A DNA stretch of 64,000 nucleotides, from NCBI GenBank assembly GCA_035570235.1, contig DATMML010000073.1, positions 1 through 64,000 of the forward strand, in the 5' to 3' direction. The position numbers and the translations under genes are program-made. The notes under the pieces were generated by a model. That model had not been told where the DNA came from. It searched no databases and worked only from the letters and a program-made list of their open reading frames with translations. Origin of the DNA: Vicinamibacteria bacterium. Its GTDB lineage: Bacteria; Acidobacteriota; Vicinamibacteria; Fen-336. Below are positions 23,147-29,443 of this stretch, piece after piece. How positions within the stretch are numbered: the first letter of the stretch is position 1; each line of letters begins with the position of its first letter.

Positions 23147-24367
23147 TCAGAGCGCACGCAGACGCCCACTTCGGAAATAGATCGAGAGCACGAGGGCGAC
23201 GAGCACGGCGCAGAACGCACCAAGGACGACGGGGGCGCCCAAGGGCCTGACCAGGGCCCCCGCGGCCAAGCTGCCGAGCGGCATCCCGCCCCGAAAAGCG
23301 AGCCCGTAGATGCTCAGCACGCGCCCGCGGAAGACATCGGGGGCGTTCTCTTGGACGAGGGAGTTGAGGGTAGAGAAAGCCGTGACGAGGCTGGCCCCCG
23401 AGATCAGGAGCAGGATCATGGCCGGTAGCTGTTGGTGGGAGAACAAGGCGCCGATGGTGGCCAAGCCGTAGACCACGAAAGCGAGAAGCAGAGCCCGACC
23501 GCGGCCCTCCACCTTTCCGCGCTGCGCGGTGGCGATCGCGCCCGCGATGGCCCCCACGCCAAAGCTGGCGAGGAGCAAGCTGTAGCCGGCGACTCCCGTG
23601 CCGAGAACGTTGCCCGCCACCACGGGCAGGTAGGTGATCAAGGGGAATGAGAGGAAGCTGCCCGCCGCTCCCAGGAGGGCCAGCACGGACAGGAGGGGGC
23701 TGTCGAGGACGTGGCGGATGCCCGCCTTCAGGCTCTCGGCCAGGCTCTCCTTGGGAACGGACGCAGGGGCGGGCAGCTCGATACGCAGGAGGGCCACGAT
23801 CACGGCTAGGAAGGAGAGCGCGTTGGCGGCGAAGCAGGCCCCGGTGCCCGCCCGGGCCAGAAGCAAGCCCGCGATCACCGGCCCAATCGCCCGCGACAAG
23901 TTGAACTGGAGAGAGTTCAGGGCCACCGCGTTGGGGATCTTCTCCGCCGGCACCAGGCTCGTGAGCACCGCCTGGTAGGTGGGGGCCGACTGCGACTGGG
24001 CGAGGCCGGTGAGAAACGCGATGAGGAGGATGGCGCCGATTCCGAGGGCGCCCGTCCAGTAGAGCAGGCCCAGGACCAACGCCATCGCCATCTGGAACGT
24101 CTGGGAGGCGAGGAGGATCCGTCGGCGGTCCACCCGGTCCGCCACCGCGCCCCCCAAGAGCATGAAGGTGAGGAGCGGCAGGTCGGAGGCGAAGGCCCGC
24201 AGGCCCAGGTAGAAGGGGTCGCCCAGGCGCGTGAAGATCAGCCAGGACAGGGCAACGTCTTGGGTCCAGGTCCCGATGCTGGACAGGAACGCCCCCGTCC
24301 ACAGAAGCCGGAAACTTCGGAAGGCGAACGCGGAGAGGAAGCCGGGAAGCTTCCCCGCCGAACTCAC
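23147..24367 (-). CDS. MFS transporter (EntS-like, MFS_3)
   Basis: 406 residues with 12 predicted membrane helices. Residues 12-40 (FRSFRLLWTGAFLSSIGTWTQDVALSWL) and the loop GGAVADRVDRRRILLASQ carry the MFS motif A of the MFS_3/EntS group, which exports siderophores or drugs. The substrate is unknown and no siderophore cluster is near. It starts at a GTG overlapping the surE stop (GTGA), so it is translated with SurE. A hairpin follows its stop. Confidence 0.88.
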   Translation of the reverse strand: MSSAGKLPGFLSAFAFRSFRLLWTGAFLSSIGTWTQDVALSWLIFTRLGDPFYLGLRAFASDLPLLTFMLLGGAVADRVDRRRILLASQTFQMAMALVLGLLYWTGALGIGAILLIAFLTGLAQSQSAPTYQAVLTSLVPAEKIPNAVALNSLQFNLSRAIGPVIAGLLLARAGTGACFAANALSFLAVIVALLRIELPAPASVPKESLAESLKAGIRHVLDSPLLSVLALLGAAGSFLSFPLITYLPVVAGNVLGTGVAGYSLLLASFGVGAIAGAIATAQRGKVEGRGRALLLAFVVYGLATIGALFSHQQLPAMILLLISGASLVTAFSTLNSLVQENAPDVFRGRVLSIYGLAFRGGMPLGSLAAGALVRPLGAPVVLGAFCAVLVALVLSIYFRSGRLRAL

Positions 24368-25191
24368 CGGAGGCCCCAGGCCTCGAGTGCGGCGATGGCT
24401 CCCCGGTCATTCACCTCGATGCGCAGAGGGGTCACCGCCACAAAGCCTTCGCGGATGGCCCCGACGTCTGTCTGGGGGTCGGGGTCCACGGGCTCTGCCC
24501 AGAGGTTCCAGTAGTAGACCTCGTGGCGAGGGCTCTCTCGCCGCTCGTACCGGTCGACACCCGCCTTCAGGCTATGGGGCACGACCTTGATGCCCCGGAT
24601 GGGCACGGCGGGCACGTTGACGGAGAGGAAGGTGCCGGGGGGAAGGCCCCGCTTGAGGACCTCGGACGCGATGCGCGCGACGACCGCCGCCCCCGGAGCG
24701 TAGTCCATCCGCGTCGAGCTGACCAGGCTGGCGGCAACGGCGGGAATTCCGTCGAAGGCTGCCTCCCGGGCCGCGCCCAGGGTGCCCGAGATGTAGATGG
24801 TGAGCCCGGCGTTGTCCCCGCGGTTGATTCCGGAGACTACGAGATCCGGTCTCTGCGGGAGGAGAGAAGTCAGGGCTAAACGCACGCAGGTGGCGGGCCG
24901 GGCCGCGATTCGGTACCAGGGCCCCTGCCCTCCTTCCCCTCGGACCAGAGGCTCGATCACGTTCACCATGATCGGCTCGACATAGGTGATGCCGTGGCCG
25001 ACCCCGCTCTGGTTTTCGGCGGGAGCGGCCACCGTCACCTCGCCCACCCGGGCCAGCTCCGCGTAGGCGGCCAGGAGACCGGGGGCCTCGATGCCATCAT
25101 CGTTGGAGAGGAGGATGCGCGGCCGCCGATCCGCGGCTTCGGCAGCCGTCACGAGCAGAAGCAACCCGATCACGACCGCCTGTCGCCGCAT
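24364..25191 (-). CDS. surE: SurE 5'-nucleotidase with signal peptide
   Basis: 275 residues. The SurE core is intact: metal-binding ILLSNDDGIEAPGL (DD pair), AAPAENQSGVGHGIT, VVSGINRGDNAGLTIYISGTLGAAREA. SurE proteins dephosphorylate nucleoside 5'- and 3'-monophosphates and are normally cytosolic. Here the first 22 residues (MRRQAVVIGLLLLVTAAEA, then AD) form a clear signal peptide, so the enzyme is probably exported. The ATG at 25191 is preceded by AGGAGG; a GTG two codons earlier is less likely. It is divergent from the zinc-ribbon membrane protein gene and overlaps the MFS gene. Confidence 0.9.
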   Translation of the reverse strand: MRRQAVVIGLLLLVTAAEAADRRPRILLSNDDGIEAPGLLAAYAELARVGEVTVAAPAENQSGVGHGITYVEPIMVNVIEPLVRGEGGQGPWYRIAARPATCVRLALTSLLPQRPDLVVSGINRGDNAGLTIYISGTLGAAREAAFDGIPAVAASLVSSTRMDYAPGAAVVARIASEVLKRGLPPGTFLSVNVPAVPIRGIKVVPHSLKAGVDRYERRESPRHEVYYWNLWAEPVDPDPQTDVGAIREGFVAVTPLRIEVNDRGAIAALEAWGLR

Positions 25192-25201
25192 CTCCACCTC
25201 C

Positions 25202-25207
25202 TATACT
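25202..25207 (+). promoter_or_regulatory. TATACT -10 box, probable leaderless start
   Basis: TATACT is separated by 6 bases from the ATG at 25214 with no Shine-Dalgarno. The complementary strand of the same spot carries the surE leader and its AGGAGG. Confidence 0.5.
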
Positions 25208-25213
25208 GTGGCC

Positions 25214-25504
25214 ATGCCCTTCCCCTGCCCCGCCTGCGCAGCCCCCGTCCTGCGCTCCCCCCCGCGCTGGGCCCAGCGCTGCCAGGCCTGCGGAGCGATG
25301 CTCCGTGCGCGACCGGTAGATGGGGACGGACCCCACCCCGCTTACCAGGTGGAAGTGGCGGGTCGTCCCGAGACCCGCCGCCGGGTCGAGATCCCCTGGG
25401 ACGAGGCCCAGGGCCGCCGGCTGGCCACGTGGCTTCTCTGGTCCTCCCTGCTCACCTTGGGCCTCGTCCTGGTGCTGTACGTCCTCGCCCGCTTTGTACC
25501 CTAA
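25214..25504 (+). CDS. Zinc-ribbon protein with C-terminal membrane anchor
   Basis: 96 residues. Two CxxC knuckles at the N-terminus (CPACAAPV and CQACGAML) form a zinc ribbon. After a polar middle part, residues about 69-93 (LATWLLWSSLLTLGLVLVLYVLA) form one membrane helix, leaving a four-residue tail. Probable tail-anchored inner-membrane protein with the zinc ribbon in the cytoplasm; no family function known. Its stop codon overlaps the stop of the convergent basic microprotein by three bases. Confidence 0.68.
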   Translation: MPFPCPACAAPVLRSPPRWAQRCQACGAMLRARPVDGDGPHPAYQVEVAGRPETRRRVEIPWDEAQGRRLATWLLWSSLLTLGLVLVLYVLARFVP

Positions 25505-25620
25505 CCCTGTTTCCGGCCGGGCTTCTTGGCCGCGGCCGCGATGGTCGCCTTCTTCTTCGCTTTCCTGGCCTTCTCCCGGCGCTTCCTTCGGCGACGGATC
25601 TCCCTCATTCTTTCGATCAT
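25501..25620 (-). CDS. Highly basic microprotein
   Basis: 39 residues, over half Lys, Arg and Ala (MREIRRRRKRREKARK, then AKKPGRKQG). The ATG overlaps the stop of the MshEN-domain gene (ATGA), which argues for real translation. It could bind nucleic acid or an acidic surface, but no family is recognised. The stop overlaps that of the convergent zinc-ribbon gene. Confidence 0.5.
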   Translation of the reverse strand: MIERMREIRRRRKRREKARKAKKKATIAAAAKKPGRKQG

Positions 25621-26630
25621 TCGATCTCCTTGCTCTCGGCGCCGGGCTCGCCCCCGGAGGCCTTCTGGGTCTCCGCAATCCGTTTGCGGATGATGCGTAG
25701 GTAAGCGCGGGGGACCTTCTGGATGAAGACCATCAGCTCCCCCAGCTCCGCTTTCACGTTTCCGGCCGCGCCCTGGTCTCCGTAGATCAGGTTGACCACC
25801 CGCCCTTTGACCACCACCGGAAAGAGGGCGATGTTGGTGCCCGGGCGCTTGGCCAAGGTCTTCAGGAAGCTCTGGTTCTCCTCCTCCAAGCCAAGCCGCC
25901 CGATGAAAACCGTCTTCGCCCCCGTCACGGTACGGAACACGGAGGGTTTCTCGAGCGGGATGCGCAGGCTGGTGGCCAGGCTCCGGTCCATCCCCTCTCC
26001 CGTTCCATTCCAGCCCAAGACCCAAGGCTCCCGCACGATGAAGAAGATCACGCGTCGGAAGAAACGCGCGCACAAAGCAATGAGGGCCTCCACGACTTCG
26101 TCGCGGGTGGTGGCGGCATCGATCTGGGCGGCCGCGGTGGCCAGGTCCGGGAGCTCCCGGGCGGGGGGCGACGGCGGGTGGTGGGTGTCGGTGTAGCGCC
26201 AGCGCTCGTCCACGCCGTAGTGGTCGCGTAGGAGCTGAATCATCCGGAACTCAGGAACGACCAGGGGCTTGACGATGTAGCCCAGGGAGTAGCCTACTTG
26301 GGCCACCGCGGTGTGATCGCTGGGGTCGACCATGAGCAGGAAGAGCGTCTTGCCCCGAATCCGGTAGGGGAAGACCTTGTGACGTGCGGCCAAGGCCTTG
26401 GGCACCAGGGCCACCGCCTCCTCCTCTCGGTCCGCGAGACCCACGCCGGGGGCGGGCACTCCGTGGGCCCGGGAGAGGCCCTCCTGCAGACGTTGCTCGG
26501 TTATGAAGCCCAACTCGTGAAGGTTGGTGCCCAGGCGACCCCCGTAGAGAACCTGGTGTTGGACGGCCTCTTGCAGCTGTCGTTCCGTCACGATCCCGCG
26601 GTCACGCAGGATCCGGGCAAGGATGGACAG
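25617..26630 (-). CDS. MshEN/GspE-N domain protein without ATPase domain
   Basis: About 337 residues. The N-terminal 110 residues match the GspE N-terminal (MshEN) domain: ILARILRDRGIVTERQLQEA, then YGGRLGTNLHELGFITEQRLQEGL. RLGxxL-x-x-G repeats of this kind bind c-di-GMP in MshE. The rest is not the GspE ATPase (no Walker box) and looks like a GAF-like regulatory domain (VVEALIALCARFFRRVIFFIV, IALFPVVVKGRVVNLIYGD). An effector that senses c-di-GMP is a reasonable inference, given the EAL protein encoded divergently. No ATG, GTG or TTG fits the family start; CTG 26630 has GGAGG 5 bases upstream. TAGAAT lies at 26653-26658. Confidence 0.7.
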   Translation of the reverse strand: MSILARILRDRGIVTERQLQEAVQHQVLYGGRLGTNLHELGFITEQRLQEGLSRAHGVPAPGVGLADREEEAVALVPKALAARHKVFPYRIRGKTLFLLMVDPSDHTAVAQVGYSLGYIVKPLVVPEFRMIQLLRDHYGVDERWRYTDTHHPPSPPARELPDLATAAAQIDAATTRDEVVEALIALCARFFRRVIFFIVREPWVLGWNGTGEGMDRSLATSLRIPLEKPSVFRTVTGAKTVFIGRLGLEEENQSFLKTLAKRPGTNIALFPVVVKGRVVNLIYGDQGAAGNVKAELGELMVFIQKVPRAYLRIIRKRIAETQKASGGEPGAESKEIE

Positions 26631-26734
26631 GTAACCCTCCGCAGAACTCGTTATTCTAGACCGGTTTCTTTGCCGCTTCGCTCGCGGTGGGCTATGATCC
26701 GAGTCGTCTTCTCCCGCGCCGAACACCCTGGATC

Positions 26735-27136
26735 ATGAAGAAGAAAATCCTGATCGTGGACGACGAGGACGATATCCGCCATTTTCTGGAGCTCGTGCTG
26801 CGACAAAGCGGCTACGAAGTGTATGCGGCGGGGGGGGGCGAGGAGTGCCTGGCCCGGGCCGGCCAGTTGCGCCCGGACCTGATCCTGCTCGACATCATGA
26901 TGCCCGTCATAGATGGCTGGGAGGTGCTGCGCCAGCTCAAGGGGCGGGCCGACACCGCTCCCCTCCCCGTGGCCATCCTCTCCGCGCGCACCGAAGCCAA
27001 GGACCGGGCGCGCGGGATGGGGGCGGGGGCGGTGGACTACATCGGCAAGCCCTTTGCCCTCCACGAGCTCTTGAAGAGGATCGAGACCATCTTCAAGTCG
27101 GTGGGCGACGGGGCCAAGGTCGGCGGAGATGCCTAG
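26735..27136 (+). CDS. Single-domain response regulator (CheY-like)
   Basis: 133 residues forming one receiver domain: acidic pair in ILIVDDEDDIRHF, phosphoacceptor D53 in LILLDIMMP, Ser/Thr in VAILSARTEAK and Lys in DYIGKPFALHEL. No output domain follows. Its last 8 bases overlap the EAL gene, so it probably controls that protein. There is no histidine kinase in the window. A TATGAT box lies at 26693-26698; the ATG has no clear SD. Confidence 0.92.
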   Translation: MKKKILIVDDEDDIRHFLELVLRQSGYEVYAAGGGEECLARAGQLRPDLILLDIMMPVIDGWEVLRQLKGRADTAPLPVAILSARTEAKDRARGMGAGAVDYIGKPFALHELLKRIETIFKSVGDGAKVGGDA

Positions 27137-28370
27137 GTCGATCGTGGAGCCCTTCCCCCCCTACCAGGACCGCCTCCCGGAGCTGCAGAAAGAGCTCACG
27201 GAGCGGGGCAGCCTGGGCTTGCTGGTCCTAGACGCCTCTGCCCTCGCCGCCATCGAGGACCAGTACGGCACCGAGGCCTACGAGGAGGTGCGTCAGCGGG
27301 TCTTCAAGATCCTCGAAGAGCAACGGGGCAAGGACTATCGGGACGGCGATATTCTGACCACCGACCGGCCTAGGGGGCTGCGCTTCCTGTTCTTTCTGGA
27401 GCGCAAGCGACGCCGGGACGTGCCTTTTTCCATCTCCGACCTGAAGGCCGCCCGCGGCCGGTTGCTCGCCTCCCTCCTTCCCAACCTGTCCCGGGCCTCC
27501 TTTCCGTACTTCAAGACCCCCCCCCGCCTGGAGGTCGGCTGCGGAATCGCCGTCCACAACCCCCTGCTGCACCCGGACCGCGTCGTGCGGCGTGCTCTCC
27601 GGGAGGCGCTCGACCTCGCCGCCCACGAGCGGAAGAGCAGCAGCCTCCAGGTGCTGGAGCGCCTGCACGACATCATCCTGCGCGAACGGGTGGTGACGGC
27701 CTACCAGCCGATCCTCAGGATCAAGGAGGGCACCGTGCTGGGCTTCGAGGCCCTCTCCCGCGGGCCCCGGGGGACGGGCCTCGAGACCGCGGACGCCCTC
27801 TTCGCGGCCGCCACCTCCCATTGCCTGCTGGTGGAGCTGGACCGCCTTTGCCGGCGGTGCGCCCTCCTCGCCTCGGGCCGGATACCCTCCAGCGCTAAGA
27901 TCTTTATCAACACCCTCCCCGCCACCATGCGCGACCCGCAGTTCCGGGGAAAGCCCCTGATCGACTTCCTGGACAAGGCCCAGGTCGCACCGAACCGGAT
28001 CGTCATCGAGATCACGGAGAAGCTGGTCATCGAGAACTACGCCCTGTTCCGCGAGACCATGGCTTACTTCACGGATCTCGGCATGTCGTTTGCGGTCGAC
28101 GACGTGGGGGCGGGGTACTCCGGCCTGGAGTCCATCGCCAAGCTCAAGCCGACCTATCTCAAGATCGACACCGCGCTCGTGCGGGAGGTGCACGTGAGCG
28201 TGGTCAACCGCGCGATGTGCAAGGCCATCATCTCCTTAGGCAACAGCGTCGGGGCCACCGTCATTGCAGAGGGCATCCAATCTGAGGAAGAAACACAGGC
28301 CCTGAAGGCCATGGGGGTGGACTACGGGCAGGGATACTACCTGGCCCGACCGGACCCCGGCAACGAATGA
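27129..28370 (+). CDS. EAL-domain c-di-GMP phosphodiesterase with degenerate GGDEF-like N-terminus
   Basis: 413 residues. Residues 1-185 resemble a diguanylate cyclase fold that has lost the GGDEF signature. The EAL domain (about 190-410) keeps the catalytic residues: EAL in LGFEALSRGP, N in FINTLP, E in VIEITEK, the DD pair in FAVDDVGAGYSGL, K in LKPTYLKID, E in VIAEGIQSEEE and Q in GQGYYLARP. It should hydrolyse c-di-GMP to pGpG. It is translationally coupled with the upstream receiver protein and faces the MshEN protein, giving a compact c-di-GMP locus. Confidence 0.9.
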   Translation: MPRSIVEPFPPYQDRLPELQKELTERGSLGLLVLDASALAAIEDQYGTEAYEEVRQRVFKILEEQRGKDYRDGDILTTDRPRGLRFLFFLERKRRRDVPFSISDLKAARGRLLASLLPNLSRASFPYFKTPPRLEVGCGIAVHNPLLHPDRVVRRALREALDLAAHERKSSSLQVLERLHDIILRERVVTAYQPILRIKEGTVLGFEALSRGPRGTGLETADALFAAATSHCLLVELDRLCRRCALLASGRIPSSAKIFINTLPATMRDPQFRGKPLIDFLDKAQVAPNRIVIEITEKLVIENYALFRETMAYFTDLGMSFAVDDVGAGYSGLESIAKLKPTYLKIDTALVREVHVSVVNRAMCKAIISLGNSVGATVIAEGIQSEEETQALKAMGVDYGQGYYLARPDPGNE

Positions 28371-28559
28371 AAGAGGATTCCTCCCTTCCGATCGGGGGCC
28401 TCGCCCGCGGCGACCCCCAAGGCGGGAGTCGCGCTCCCCGGTGATCCCCGCTGAGCCTGTGCCTCCCCGGCGTCGCGGGGGCCCGGTCAGGGTGGAGGGG
28501 GGAGCGGCGTGGGGAGGGGCGGGCGATTTGTCGGGCCCGAGCGCGGGAGGAAATGAGCG

Positions 28560-29123
28560 GTGTTCAAGATCGCGGTCGACGAGAAGACCTACCTGCAGCT
28601 CCTCGAGGAGCACCACGCGGAGGAGCTCTTCGCCCGCGTTGAGGAGAACCGGCGTTACCTAAGGACCTGGCTCCCCTGGCTCGATCGCAACTCGACCGTC
28701 GAACACACGCGGGCTTTCATCCGGGCGAGCCTCGAGCAGTTTGCGAGCCGCAACGGTTTTTCCTGCGGGCTGTGGCACGAGGGAGCCCTCGCCGGGGCGG
28801 TCGGGCTTCACGCCGTCGACTGGGCGAACCGGAAGAGCGGGATCGGCTACTGGGTCGGGGAGTCCTACCAGGGACGCGGCCTTATCAGCCGGGCCTGCTC
28901 CCGCCTCTTGGATCACCTCTTCGGCGAGCTCGGACTGAACTGCGTGGAGATCGCGTGTGCCCCCGGGAACCGGAGGAGCTGTGCCATCCCCGAGAGGCTG
29001 GGCTTCACGCGGGAAGGCGTGCTCCGGAAGCGGGAGTGGCTCTACGACCACTTCGAGGACCACGTCGTCTACAGCATGCTGGCCGAGGAGTGGCCGGCGC
29101 GGCGCACCCCCTCTAAGGACTAA
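28560..29123 (+). CDS. RimJ/RimL-type GNAT acetyltransferase
   Basis: 187 residues from a GTG with GGGAGG 9 bases upstream. It has the RimJ/RimL family pattern: RRYLRTWLPWLDR, IGYWVGESYQGRGLISRACSRLLDHLF (acetyl-CoA loop Q-G-R-G), then CVEIACAPGNRRSCAIPERLGFTREGVLR. Family members acetylate ribosomal-protein N-termini or small amines such as spermidine; the target is unknown. The end overlaps the stop of the convergent FHA gene by three bases. Confidence 0.88.
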   Translation: MFKIAVDEKTYLQLLEEHHAEELFARVEENRRYLRTWLPWLDRNSTVEHTRAFIRASLEQFASRNGFSCGLWHEGALAGAVGLHAVDWANRKSGIGYWVGESYQGRGLISRACSRLLDHLFGELGLNCVEIACAPGNRRSCAIPERLGFTREGVLRKREWLYDHFEDHVVYSMLAEEWPARRTPSKD

Positions 29124-29443
29124 ACTCCGCCCGCCACCGGATCCGGGCCCGCCGCGGTCAGGAACCAGCACCGCGCTCGCCCGAACCGCACTTCGTCCCC
29201 ATGCCGCAGCTGGCGCTCCCTCACCACTTCCCCGTTGACCCGCGTAAGGTTGGTCGATCCCAGGTCCAGGACGAAGAAACCCGCCCCGCGGCGCTCCACG
29301 CGCGCGTGCGCGCGCGAGACCAGCGGCTCGTCGACGCAAATGTCCGCCGTCTCGTCGCGGCCCACGAGCATGACGTCGGCCTCGAGGGGAAAGTCGACCC
29401 GGGACCCGTCGCGCCGCTCCCAGACCAACCGGGGCGCGCTCAA
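29120..29443 (-). CDS. FHA-domain protein (phosphothreonine reader)
   Basis: 107 residues consisting of one FHA domain: VMLVGRDETADICV, then SRAHARVERRGAGFFVLDLGSTNLTRVNG, containing the phosphopeptide-binding G-R, S-x-x-H and N-G residues. It is the last gene of the operon that also encodes a Ser/Thr kinase and a PP2C phosphatase, so it probably reads that kinase's phosphorylation state. The TTG start overlaps the preceding stop (TTGA). Confidence 0.85.
   Translation of the reverse strand: MSAPRLVWERRDGSRVDFPLEADVMLVGRDETADICVDEPLVSRAHARVERRGAGFFVLDLGSTNLTRVNGEVVRERQLRHGDEVRFGRARCWFLTAAGPDPVAGGV

Noticed and set aside
28371-28559. Gene between the EAL protein and the acetyltransferase
   Set aside because: Only 189 bases, no frame with an SD or a protein-like pattern.
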